DNA from: a virus
Virus record (IMG/VR): IMGVR_UViG_3300042934_000822
Location: 16,909-80,908 of that record
Reading direction: 5' to 3' (one strand)
Length of the DNA: 64,000 bases
Shown in pieces: positions 34,082-42,358 of the stretch. The translations under genes and the position numbers were made by a program. Numbering within the stretch: the first letter of the stretch is position 1; the number at the start of each line of letters is the position of its first letter. Below the pieces are notes generated by a model, which saw only the letters and a program-made list of their open reading frames with translations, searched no databases and had not been told where the DNA came from.

Positions 34082-37000
34082 TCACAGGCTGCGAGCAGTG
34101 CCGCCCATGCCAATCCCACCCGTTGCAGCGTGCGCGATGGCACGGTCGCTGATGTTCTGGCTCAGCGGCGCCAGGACCTGACCTGCCGGCGCTGCTGGCG
34201 TCTTACTCGGCGCTGGCATCGGCTTGGCCACTTGGGGCGTTGCCGGGATCCGCGCATGCGAGGCATCCGGCGCCGGCGCGCTGTAGCTTGGCACCTTGAT
34301 CGGCGGCACCGCGGCTGGGGCGGAACCACTGACCATGGCTGGCGCACGCGCCTGCACGCTGGCAGGGTTGGCCGCCGGCGTCACAGGCGCCAGCGATACC
34401 GGCGTCATAGGCATCATCCCCAGCGGCATGCTGCTGCCTTTGGCGGCAACCTGCAGCGGCGTTGGCCCTGCCATCACGCCCATCCCGGCGAGCATCGACC
34501 CACCTGGTGCGCCGGTGGTGCTGCCGGCGTTGAGAGCACCAGGCGCGGCAGGAGTGGCTGCCATGGCGCCAGGACTTCCTGGAACGCTGACCGGGGTCTT
34601 TACCAGCGGAGTGGCCAGGGCCTCGAGCGACAGCGCCGCCCCGACCTTGGGCGCAGCGGCGCCGTTCTTCTGGCCGGCCGCTGCGAGAACGCCGACCGGT
34701 CCTGCTGCAGCGCCAGCAGGTTGCCCCTTCACCTTGGCCAGGGTGCTGCCGATCGCGCCCATGGCAGTCTTGGGCGCCGCCACGCGCACGTCGTCAGCCT
34801 TGCGGGTAGGCGTCAGGTCGCCAGCATTGGCCTGGGCCAGGTACCCTTCGTATTTGGCTTCGACGTCGCTCCAGCCATTGGTGCCTCCGTTGGTACGCCT
34901 GCGCGCGCCCTTGATATCCCCCCGTGTTGCAAGCTCGTTGGCGCCGGAATCCTTCCAGTGCTGGACCGCGATCTGTGCCGAGTACCTGGGGTCGCTGGCC
35001 AGCTCGGGGTTGTTGACCAGGTCGATGCCCAGCTTCTGGCCCATCCGCTCGTATTGGTCACGCCCGGTCAGCTGAATGTCGCCACGACCCCTGTACTTGA
35101 ACCCATCACCAGGATCCTTGTTGCCCATGCGGCCGCCGTATACGCGATTCGCGATCGCCTCAGGGTTGCCGGCATCGGCCCGGGCGGTCTCGGCGTCCTT
35201 GTAGTACTTGGGGAAGACCTCCTGCAGGCGCTTGGCGCTGTAGTTGAGGTTCTCGCCCTTCGCCTTGAAGCCTCCCGACTCATGGTCCACGTTGGCCATG
35301 AGCGCCGCCTTGGATTTCTCATCGGTGATGCCGCCGGCGTCCATGGCCTTGATCAGCTCATCCTTGCGGGCGTTGGAGCCGCCCGTGTACCGGCCGCCGC
35401 TGATCTTGTACAGCGCGTTCTGCTTGACGTCCTGGATCGAGGCGCGCTTTTCGTTGATGTAGTCGCGTGCGGTATAGGCCTTGTCCTGTACGGTGTCCTT
35501 GGCACTCCTGTAGGTCGATACGACCTTCTCTCTTGCCTCGGTGAACGTCTCGACCAGCTTGTCTTTGACGTTGTAGTAGGCGTCGGCGACCTTGCCCCAC
35601 GACTCTTTCGCCCAGTCGGCCATGCCGCTGATCATGCTCGAGCCGGCCGCTACCACGCTGCTCCAACCGTCCTTGACAGCTGTGAACGAGTCGCTGGCCA
35701 TCTTGAAGGCGCCATCGGCTACGGTGGTCCAGGCGCTCGAGATATCGGCCATCATACCGGTCATGTCGACCGTGCTCAGCCACTCGCCCACCGCCGTGCC
35801 CAGCTGGTCACCCAGCATGTTGCCGACGATCGCACCAGCAGGGCCGCCAACCATCCCCAGCGCGCCCCCCAATACGCCGCCAGCCAGGCCGCCCATGGCA
35901 CCCCAGCGATCGGCCTTCTGTGCACGCTGCTCCTCAGGTGTTGCGTTCGGGTCATCCTTGGCCATAGCTGCTTGCGCAAAGAGGCCGGCACCGAGCACAG
36001 CGCCCAGAACCGGTATCTTGGTCAGTAGCTTCTTGCCCACCTTGCCTGCGCCGCGCGCCGCGCGCGCCGCCTTGGAGGCTCTCGACGGTGCGCCCGCCTC
36101 CTCACCCAGGCCTGCGCGGGTTGCGCGCCCGCTGCCCTCGGCAACGACCTCTGCAGGTGCTGTTCGGCCTGCACGTCGGCTTCGAATGGCAGCGCGTTTT
36201 TCCTTGGCCCTGGCTGCATCTGGACTGCTGGCCGTGCCGGAGCCGGCGCTCGAAGCCGCTGTCCGGCTTGAGGTGCTGCCAGGCCTGGTGCTGGTGCGCG
36301 ATTCGAAACGGCCGGTCTCCCGGTTACGGGTGATGTGCCGCGCTTCGGCCGCTCGCCGCCCCCGCCTGTCGATCGCTTGCCGGCGTGCATTCGCGCCCTG
36401 GCCACGCCGGCCTCCATCAGCACCGCGAGTCCCCCGTCGGCCTCGGCCACCACGATCGCCACGGCCACGCAGGCCGCCCAGCCCTTTGGCCAGCCCACCA
36501 AGAGCACCCAACGCCTTGAGCATACCTGTCATGCGGGCAAGCGCGCGCAACGGCGACAGCAGCATCCCCAGCATCGACAGCAGCCCCGTCAGCACCAGGC
36601 CCATGCCACGGCCGCCACTCTTCTTGTTGCCCTCGCGCAATTCGCCCCAGATCCGGCGGTACCAGACTACGGCCTGGCGCTGGCGCTTGTCCTCAGGCGT
36701 GCGCCCCATCCCGAACAGGCGACCGAGCGGCTTCACTGCGCCCACGACTGGCGAGACGATCCCCCCCAGTTCCTTGGCCGCCGTTACTGCAGGATCGACG
36801 TTGTCAGCACCATGGCTCAAGCCATCGGCCACGCTCTTGAGCGACTCGGAGGCCGCCCCCATGGCCTTGGAGGTGCGCGTTTCGCTAGAGCCTGCGTCTT
36901 CCCGGTCCCCCGAACCGAAGCGTCCATCTGCCCCGCGCCGGCGCTGAGCGGAATGCCCCGCCTCTGGGGCTTCCTGGTCGGCGCCAGCACGTTCAAACCG

Positions 37001-37735
37001 CCCTTGGGCATCACGCCGGCGGCCCTGCTCCTCAGCCGCGATGCGCGCCTGGCGCGGGTCAGCGATGATTGGGTCACCAGTGGGCAGGGGCACATGCGCG
37101 GGCGTACCCGGGGCGGCCGAGGCAAAGCGCCCTTGCTCATCACGCGCCTGGCGATGAGTGGACCCCGAGGTGTCAGGTGCAGCGGCAGAGGTAGTCGCGG
37201 AAGGTGGTGCACCGGGAGCTACTGCAGGCGGTGCTGGTGCTGCACGCGTGTCTTCGCCCGCGCCCGGGTTCTGCGCCAGTGGCCGGCCGCCAGGCTGGGA
37301 TGCGGCGCCCGGGGCAGACACTGTCGCTGTAGAGGTAGCTGGCCCCGGGGCAATGGGTGCGACCGAGGCTGGTGCGTGCGCCACGATGATCGGCTCAATG
37401 TCGATCGGCGGCACGTCGACCTGCACTGCAGGCGCAGGGCCTGCCGAGGCCGGCTTCTCGGCAGCGGCACCTGGTAGGGCCGGGGCGATCATTGCCAGTC
37501 CGGAACGCTCGTCGGGCCCGCGCGGCGGCATCGGCGGCCGGTTGGGCTCCACTGGCTTGAATGCGTTGGCCGAATTGACCGCGTCGACCAGTCTGCCCAG
37601 CTGCTCGACCGTCTCCTCGGTGTTCCCACGGATCTCGCGCAGCAGCGCCAGCTCGCGCGCGATCTTGTCCAGGTCGTCAGTTACCTTGGGGCCGACCAGG
37701 AAGCCCCCGGCGTCATGGTTGAGTTCTCTGGTCAT
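34082..37735 (-). CDS. Tape measure-like tail protein with GH19-type lysozyme domain
   Basis: The 1217-residue protein contains a Pro/Ala/Gly-rich N-terminal third, a Gly-rich hydrophobic middle (LTKIPVLGAVLGAGLFAQ and GLAGGVLGGALGMVGGPAG, about residues 570-650) with coiled regions around it, and a GH19/muramidase-like domain (about residues 800-980): ALMANVDHESGGFKA, NRVYGGRMGN, FKYRGRGDIQLTGRDQYER. A long C-terminal Ala/Pro tail follows. This mix fits a tape measure protein that threads the tail tube and digests peptidoglycan during entry. The length would set a tail of moderate length. Confidence 0.7.
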   Translation of the reverse strand: MTRELNHDAGGFLVGPKVTDDLDKIARELALLREIRGNTEETVEQLGRLVDAVNSANAFKPVEPNRPPMPPRGPDERSGLAMIAPALPGAAAEKPASAGPAPAVQVDVPPIDIEPIIVAHAPASVAPIAPGPATSTATVSAPGAASQPGGRPLAQNPGAGEDTRAAPAPPAVAPGAPPSATTSAAAPDTSGSTHRQARDEQGRFASAAPGTPAHVPLPTGDPIIADPRQARIAAEEQGRRRDAQGRFERAGADQEAPEAGHSAQRRRGADGRFGSGDREDAGSSETRTSKAMGAASESLKSVADGLSHGADNVDPAVTAAKELGGIVSPVVGAVKPLGRLFGMGRTPEDKRQRQAVVWYRRIWGELREGNKKSGGRGMGLVLTGLLSMLGMLLSPLRALARMTGMLKALGALGGLAKGLGGLRGRGDRGGRGRRGTRGADGGRRGQGANARRQAIDRRGRRAAEARHITRNRETGRFESRTSTRPGSTSSRTAASSAGSGTASSPDAARAKEKRAAIRSRRAGRTAPAEVVAEGSGRATRAGLGEEAGAPSRASKAARAARGAGKVGKKLLTKIPVLGAVLGAGLFAQAAMAKDDPNATPEEQRAQKADRWGAMGGLAGGVLGGALGMVGGPAGAIVGNMLGDQLGTAVGEWLSTVDMTGMMADISSAWTTVADGAFKMASDSFTAVKDGWSSVVAAGSSMISGMADWAKESWGKVADAYYNVKDKLVETFTEAREKVVSTYRSAKDTVQDKAYTARDYINEKRASIQDVKQNALYKISGGRYTGGSNARKDELIKAMDAGGITDEKSKAALMANVDHESGGFKAKGENLNYSAKRLQEVFPKYYKDAETARADAGNPEAIANRVYGGRMGNKDPGDGFKYRGRGDIQLTGRDQYERMGQKLGIDLVNNPELASDPRYSAQIAVQHWKDSGANELATRGDIKGARRRTNGGTNGWSDVEAKYEGYLAQANAGDLTPTRKADDVRVAAPKTAMGAIGSTLAKVKGQPAGAAAGPVGVLAAAGQKNGAAAPKVGAALSLEALATPLVKTPVSVPGSPGAMAATPAAPGALNAGSTTGAPGGSMLAGMGVMAGPTPLQVAAKGSSMPLGMMPMTPVSLAPVTPAANPASVQARAPAMVSGSAPAAVPPIKVPSYSAPAPDASHARIPATPQVAKPMPAPSKTPAAPAGQVLAPLSQNISDRAIAHAATGGIGMGGTARSL

Positions 37736-37736
37736 G

Positions 37737-38684
37737 TCAGAAGCGCCCGATTGCCCGGTTTACCAGATCCACGCCCCGCCGCAACAAGCCTTGCTGCTCT
37801 TTTTCTGCCTCCTCCTGGGGTGAGTTCTCGATCGGCGCAAGGGTCGCGTGCATGTAGTGGGCGGCACTGTCGAGCATTCCATGGGCGCGGTCTCGCGACA
37901 GGGTCGAGCCACGCTGGAACACGTCAGGCGCCGCTGCAGGTAAGAACGAGGTGCTGTCCATCATGGCGCCGCCGCCCTTGCGCAGCTCGGCGATGTGCGA
38001 CAGCAGCTTGGCGTTCTGGGTCACCAGGTCGTCGTTCAGCCGGCACTGGTGCAGGTAGCTGTCGCTCATGCCCTCCAGGGCGACGCCGCTGGCCTCTACC
38101 TGGGCGTCGCGCTCGGCCAGAATGCCGTCGATGCTGTCGAGCATGGCGCTGTACTCAGTGGCGAAGCTCTCACCCTGCAGAGCGCCTGCCTCCGTACTGT
38201 CCAGCATCGCGTCGTAGCCACGATTGGTGTCGTAGTTGGGGCTGCGCACGAAGTCCATGCCGAAGTAGTCTTTGGGCGTGCGCTTGCCGTTGATCAGCGG
38301 GGCGAAAAAGACCGAACTGAATCCCCAGCTCTTGCCCTTGTACAAAGCCCGGGCGATACGTCCGGAGGGGGTGGGCAGAAACTCCTGCTGGTGCTCGATG
38401 GTGCCGTCAGGGTAGGCCTTGATCATCACCGTTTTCACGGTTGGTTCCAGCACCACGGTCCTGCCGCCTTCGATGACAACCTCAGGTGGCTGCAGGCCGT
38501 ACTTTTCGCGGAAACAGTGCCCCACATAGCCGCAAAGGTCGCCCTTACGGACAGCCTCCTGCACCACCGGCCCGTTGAGCAGCAGGCACAGCGCTGGGAT
38601 GTCGATGTCACGATCGGCGCCGGTGAATTCACGGCCTCGATCCTTCACGTTGTAGCGGATTACCTCGGTTCGGTTATCCATCAT
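37737..38684 (-). CDS. Prohead maturation protease (T4 gp21/P1 Pro-like) with self-cleavage motifs
   Basis: The 315-residue protein follows the portal gene with a 4-bp overlap. Residues 50-150 recall gp21-type proteases: GYVGHCF (His56), then a beta region ending LPTPSGRIARALYKGKSWGFSSVF (Ser123/Ser124), then FGMDF (Asp144); these are the likely catalytic His, Ser and Asp. Four copies of (M/A)M(L/M)DS follow at D162, D183, D243 and D272. All lie after the catalytic domain, as expected if the enzyme trims its own C-terminal core-like tail. It probably processes the capsid, core and Dar-like proteins. The portal-protease gene order matches P1. Confidence 0.72.
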   Translation of the reverse strand: MMDNRTEVIRYNVKDRGREFTGADRDIDIPALCLLLNGPVVQEAVRKGDLCGYVGHCFREKYGLQPPEVVIEGGRTVVLEPTVKTVMIKAYPDGTIEHQQEFLPTPSGRIARALYKGKSWGFSSVFFAPLINGKRTPKDYFGMDFVRSPNYDTNRGYDAMLDSTEAGALQGESFATEYSAMLDSIDGILAERDAQVEASGVALEGMSDSYLHQCRLNDDLVTQNAKLLSHIAELRKGGGAMMDSTSFLPAAAPDVFQRGSTLSRDRAHGMLDSAAHYMHATLAPIENSPQEEAEKEQQGLLRRGVDLVNRAIGRF

Positions 38685-40288
38685 TCGTCCTCGTTGGTGT
38701 CTTGCGTCAGCGCGCGCTCTGGCGGCATCTGATCGTTGTCGTCATCGAAGCCCCCCAGCATCCCGCCCCCCATGCCCGGCGGTGCCGGCGGCTTGGCGTT
38801 CTTGAGCCCGTTGGTGAGGATCTTGGCGAAGTCGTGGTCTAGCTCGGACTTGATGAAAATCTGCTCTGCAGCCTCAGGCGGCAGGCCCAGGTCGCGCATG
38901 CCGGTCATCATCTGCACCAGCATCAGCGAGCCGTTGATCGCACGTTCCCGGCTGGCCTGCTTTTCGGCCTCGAGCGCTGCGATCGAGCCGTAGAAGTTGA
39001 TGGCGTAGGGGCGACTGCTGTCGTCCCAGGTGCGCCCGTACTTGGCGATCATGTGTCGGTCGATCACGTCGTTGCAGTACGCTGTATAGGCGGTTCGAAT
39101 GATGCGGGAGCGCTCGGCAGCCTGGCTGCTGGTGCGGTTGAACCCCCCTTCGCCAAGCCCACCGGTCAGCTGATCGGCAAAGCCGACCATGGACAGGTCA
39201 ATCCCGGCGGTACCAGCCAGCTTGCGGGCGTGAAACATCACGTCCTCGATGTTGGTACCGGCGCCGGAGTTGGACGTACCGTTGAACTGGCTAATCTGGG
39301 TAAGCTGCTTCTCGTTGTAGGTCGGCATGATGTGGAAGTTGCGGGAGGTGGCGTAACGCCCGGTCCGTACCGCCTCCTCGGCACGCTGCTTCATGGCCTG
39401 TAGCATCCGCTCGAGCGAGCGCATGAAGCTGGCCTGCTGGTCAGCCGTCATATCGGTCATGTTGGCGCCCAGCATCGTCTCATCGATCGCGCCTGCGATT
39501 CGTTGGCCGACCAGGCCCCGGAGCGCCGCCTCCAGGTTGTCGAAGTCGGTTTCGGCGGCCTCCAGGAAGGAACCACCCACCTGCGCCGGCAATGCCTCCA
39601 TCTGCGAAGGGTCGTTCGACTCCAGGTTGATACGCTGGGCGTTCTCCACGGCCCGCATCTGCGCCAGGTAGCCCATGCGGGGCATCTTCATGCGCACCAT
39701 GTCGATGTGGCTCAGGCGCGAATCGATCTTCTTGCCCAACGAGACCACGTAGGTGACCGTCTGGCCCAGGACCTCATAGGGCTGGACCAGGGGCGGGAAG
39801 ATATCGGCGTTGAGCGCGTACAGGCCGTGGCCCTTGCGCACATAGAGGCGGGTGTAGGCGTCGCCATAGGCCGCTGCGTTGAAGCACACCTGGTGGGCGT
39901 TATCGTTGAAAAACGGCACCAGGCACTGCAGCTCCTCGATGATCTTCTTGTCGCCACTGGTGGCGCTCGGCTTGGGCTCGATGAAGATCGTTTCGCCTGT
40001 GGTCTCATGGCCACCCAGCGCCATCTGCACATGCAGGCGCAGGATGGTGTTCATCAGCCCGTCCTGGGCCATGTGGTGCCACTTACGGAAGATTTCGACG
40101 CGCGTGCGGGCCGGCCGGTCGCCGTCGCCCATCATCACCTCGACGCCCACATAGTCGGCGTCGTAGGTCGAGACGGAATTCTGCATCGCAGGTTCAGCCA
40201 CCTCGCCCAGGAGCAGCTGCGTAGTCGTCCTGGTGAGGCTGGCCAGGCTACTCATGAGCCTGCGCTTGGGTTTCGGTTGATCTGCCAT
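38681..40288 (-). CDS. Portal protein (T4 gp20-like)
   Basis: The ATG at 40288 gives 535 residues, in the usual portal range. Features include the N-terminal VEIFRKWHHMAQDGLMNTILRLHVQMALGGHETTG region, a gp20-like clip/stem segment (PLVQPYEVLGQTVTYVVSLGKK), and IDLSMVGFADQLTGGLGEGGFNRTSSQAAERSRIIR, a stretch typical of T4/P1-type portals in the wing/crown region. The C-terminus is acidic and Gly/Pro-rich. As a dodecamer it would form the DNA entry channel and the tail joint. No protease-site motif is present. A TTG at 40303 is an alternative start. Confidence 0.8.
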   Translation of the reverse strand: MADQPKPKRRLMSSLASLTRTTTQLLLGEVAEPAMQNSVSTYDADYVGVEVMMGDGDRPARTRVEIFRKWHHMAQDGLMNTILRLHVQMALGGHETTGETIFIEPKPSATSGDKKIIEELQCLVPFFNDNAHQVCFNAAAYGDAYTRLYVRKGHGLYALNADIFPPLVQPYEVLGQTVTYVVSLGKKIDSRLSHIDMVRMKMPRMGYLAQMRAVENAQRINLESNDPSQMEALPAQVGGSFLEAAETDFDNLEAALRGLVGQRIAGAIDETMLGANMTDMTADQQASFMRSLERMLQAMKQRAEEAVRTGRYATSRNFHIMPTYNEKQLTQISQFNGTSNSGAGTNIEDVMFHARKLAGTAGIDLSMVGFADQLTGGLGEGGFNRTSSQAAERSRIIRTAYTAYCNDVIDRHMIAKYGRTWDDSSRPYAINFYGSIAALEAEKQASRERAINGSLMLVQMMTGMRDLGLPPEAAEQIFIKSELDHDFAKILTNGLKNAKPPAPPGMGGGMLGGFDDDNDQMPPERALTQDTNEDE

Positions 40289-40321
40289 GGATTGGGTACG
40301 CAATAGGCCTGTTTGGGGTCC

Positions 40322-40364
40322 AGCGTACCGGCGCAGAAACGCCCGATTTTCGGACGGTTTGCGC
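40322..40364 (-). promoter_or_regulatory. Putative late promoter of the portal operon
   Basis: Minus strand: GCGCAAA, 4 bp, CCGAAAATCGG, GCGTTTCTGCGCCGG (15 bp), TACGCT. The palindromic block is identical to that of the capsid element. It lies 34 bp before the portal start and probably drives portal, protease, tape measure and baseplate genes to 31673. Confidence 0.65.
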
Positions 40365-40377
40365 GCTTTTCGAGGGT

Positions 40378-40893
40378 CTACAGCGCTTCGGTGGCCAGCT
40401 CGTCCGGCCGCGCGTTGAGCAAGTACTTGCGGGTGTAGGGCGGGATGTTGAGGTTGCCTGTAACGCCAACGATTTCGTAGTTGACGATGATCCCATCGCC
40501 CACCAGCACAGCCACCAGCATCCGCTTTTCAGGCAGGACGTAATCGTCGGTACCAGGATCTGCCAGTGGCTCTATCGACGCCTCCAGGACGCTACCGCTG
40601 TAGTCCAGGAGGCCGCCATCATTGGAGGTGTTGCCCAGCTCGGCCGCGAAGCCCTGGGCGAAGTGGATGACTGCATCACAAGCTCTGACCCATGAGTAGT
40701 TCACCTCGTCCTCATCGGACATGACAGTGGCGCCACCCAGCATGCCGGGCTCGTCCTCGAGGTCGTCATGCTCTGCAGGCGCAGTGCCGCGCTCGACCCG
40801 CTTGGTGAACAGCACGCAGTCGATCCGGTTCGGCTCGCGCAGGGTGCGCTGGCGGTTGGCACGGTTCACGGCGATTGCCACGTTGTTGAGCAT
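40378..40893 (-). CDS. Hypothetical head/tail-region protein
   Basis: The 171-residue protein begins MLNNVAIAVNRANRQRTL and is acidic in the middle (EHDDLEDEPG, SDEDEVNY). The C-terminal half is beta-rich (DDYVLPEKRMLVAVLVGDGIIVNYEIVGVTGNLNIPPYTRKYLLN). Its stop codon touches the portal promoter. The preceding gene is 2 bp away, so the two are coupled. Context suggests a neck or tail-completion protein; I do not recognise the family. Confidence 0.6.
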   Translation of the reverse strand: MLNNVAIAVNRANRQRTLREPNRIDCVLFTKRVERGTAPAEHDDLEDEPGMLGGATVMSDEDEVNYSWVRACDAVIHFAQGFAAELGNTSNDGGLLDYSGSVLEASIEPLADPGTDDYVLPEKRMLVAVLVGDGIIVNYEIVGVTGNLNIPPYTRKYLLNARPDELATEAL

Positions 40894-40895
40894 GG

Positions 40896-41975
40896 TTACC
40901 TCTGGGCCTGGTCAGCAGCGGTGATAGCGGCCACGGCGGCGTCTCGGCCGTACCCCATCGCCATCAGCGTCTTGATTTTCTGTTCGAAGGGCACGGACTT
41001 GTTGACCTTCGCGGTATGGGTCTTGCGTAGTTGGTCATTGGCGGCCTTGACCCGCTCGGCCGCGCGGCGCTTCTCGGCCGGCTGCGCCTGGCGCGCATGC
41101 CGGCGTTCCTCGCTGGTGGTGATGGTCCGGTCACGCTTGCGGGCCTTGAGCGCCTGCTGGACGAACTTCTGCTGGTCGGCCACCGAAACGGTCTGGTTCT
41201 TGTTGCTGAGCGTCTTGCGCCCGTTGTCGATCATGCGCTGGGCGAAGTTCTCGAAGGTCGGCCCATGGGCAATGACGGCCATCACGCGCAAGACGTGCTT
41301 GCAGGCCACCCCGTACAGCTTCGGGTTGCGCACCTTCGGGAAACCGTCCTCAGCCCGGCCCACGTTGAAGTTGCCGATCGTGGCGATGTAGCGGTACCAG
41401 AACGTGTGCCGGCCGCAGTCGCAGTCAAACTTGATCTTGCCGCGCGCCATCTGCCGCGCGGCCTCGCGCGTCGACAGGCCGCCAGCCAGGGCGGTGTCGT
41501 ACCCCATGAACTGCACGGTGACGAAGTGGCGCTGGGTGTCCGAGTTCGGCCCGGCATTGGTCTGGAACTGGACCACGCCAGCGCGGTTGGCCAGGGGAGT
41601 GGCGAAGTGGATCTGCTTGTTCGCTCGCTGGCGGTCCTCTGGGCGAGACAGGTCGATCACCTGGCGCGCCAGGATGCCGCCGGCGTCCCCAGTAGGCTTG
41701 CCGGCCCTGAACTGCCCGTGCTTGCGCTGGATATCCCGCACAGCGGCCTTGAAGGCCAGGATATCGTCGAAGGTCAGCATGCGCGGCTTGCCGTCGATCG
41801 TGGTGAACAGCTGGCGCGATGGGTCGTACAGGCCGGACAAGTCGTCGGCACTCAGGATCACACCCTGGTCGGCCAGGCGGCGCTGCAGGTCGTGTTCGAA
41901 CGATTCGCGCGCCTGCTTGCCCGAGCGCGCGGCGCCCTGGATGAACTCCAGGCGCGTGTTGCTGGTGGTCGCCAT
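40896..41975 (-). CDS. SWIM-like zinc-finger phage protein
   Basis: The ATG at 41975 has GGAAGGTG upstream and gives 359 residues. The centre shows a SWIM-type metal site: FDCDCGRHTFWYRY (CxC and His) and, 25 residues on, YGVACKHVLRVM (CxH). The C-terminus is Lys/Arg/Gln-rich with a coiled-coil look and RHARQAQPAEKRRAAERVK. Putative structural phage proteins of this type are found in neck or tail operons, but the role is not known to me. SWIM domains bind DNA or proteins. Confidence 0.6.
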   Translation of the reverse strand: MATTSNTRLEFIQGAARSGKQARESFEHDLQRRLADQGVILSADDLSGLYDPSRQLFTTIDGKPRMLTFDDILAFKAAVRDIQRKHGQFRAGKPTGDAGGILARQVIDLSRPEDRQRANKQIHFATPLANRAGVVQFQTNAGPNSDTQRHFVTVQFMGYDTALAGGLSTREAARQMARGKIKFDCDCGRHTFWYRYIATIGNFNVGRAEDGFPKVRNPKLYGVACKHVLRVMAVIAHGPTFENFAQRMIDNGRKTLSNKNQTVSVADQQKFVQQALKARKRDRTITTSEERRHARQAQPAEKRRAAERVKAANDQLRKTHTAKVNKSVPFEQKIKTLMAMGYGRDAAVAAITAADQAQR

Positions 41976-42271
41976 CAGCGCACCTTCCGTGTTTCGGTGC
42001 TCAGGCCACACTTCTGCTTGAGGTAGCGCAGGTGCTCGGCCGTGGGCAGCACCAGGTTCTGCTCCTCGAGCACGGAGTCCACGGTGGCCAGGCCTGCTGC
42101 AGCCTGGATCGCCAGCGTTTCCTCAGGGTCGCCATACACGCGCCGCGCGACCAGGGTCAGGTCGAAACGCTCACTCGGCAGAGTACGCACCACCTGGCGC
42201 GCGCCCGAATACGTGGGCTCTGTCACTGCGAACAGACGCACCTCACGGTAGAACCTGGAAACCTCAATCAC
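41975..42271 (-). CDS. Possible baseplate wedge protein (gp53/LysM-like)
   Basis: The 98-residue protein begins MIEVSRFYREVRLFAVT. The pattern LPSERFDLTLVARRVYGDPEETLAIQAAAGL followed by ..LPTAEHLRYLKQ resembles small gp53- or tail-X-like proteins in which a LysM-like fold ends in a hydrophobic Pro motif. It shares one base with the next start codon (TGATG overlap). It is the first gene after a putative late promoter, so it should be a virion component. Confidence 0.5.
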   Translation of the reverse strand: MIEVSRFYREVRLFAVTEPTYSGARQVVRTLPSERFDLTLVARRVYGDPEETLAIQAAAGLATVDSVLEEQNLVLPTAEHLRYLKQKCGLSTETRKVR

Positions 42272-42314
42272 GGGTGTTTACCTTGCTGGCGCCAGCGACC
42301 CTGGCCAAGGGGTC

Positions 42315-42357
42315 ATTGTGCTGGCGCCCCGGGGCGGGCTCCGGGCAAGGTTTGCGT
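42315..42357 (-). promoter_or_regulatory. Putative late promoter of the 42271-40378 unit
   Basis: Minus strand: ACGCAAA, 4 bp, GCCCGGAGCCC, 15 bp (GCCCCGG...), CACAAT. The spacing is exact, but the block has drifted and the -10 is weak. It lies 44 bp before the start codon and directly after the rep stop. Confidence 0.45.
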
Positions 42358-42358
42358 G

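Noticed and set aside
29822-36028. Long plus-strand frames opposite the fibre and tape measure genes
   Set aside because: They are mirror frames of repetitive or Ala/Gly-rich minus-strand genes; the minus frames carry clear domains.
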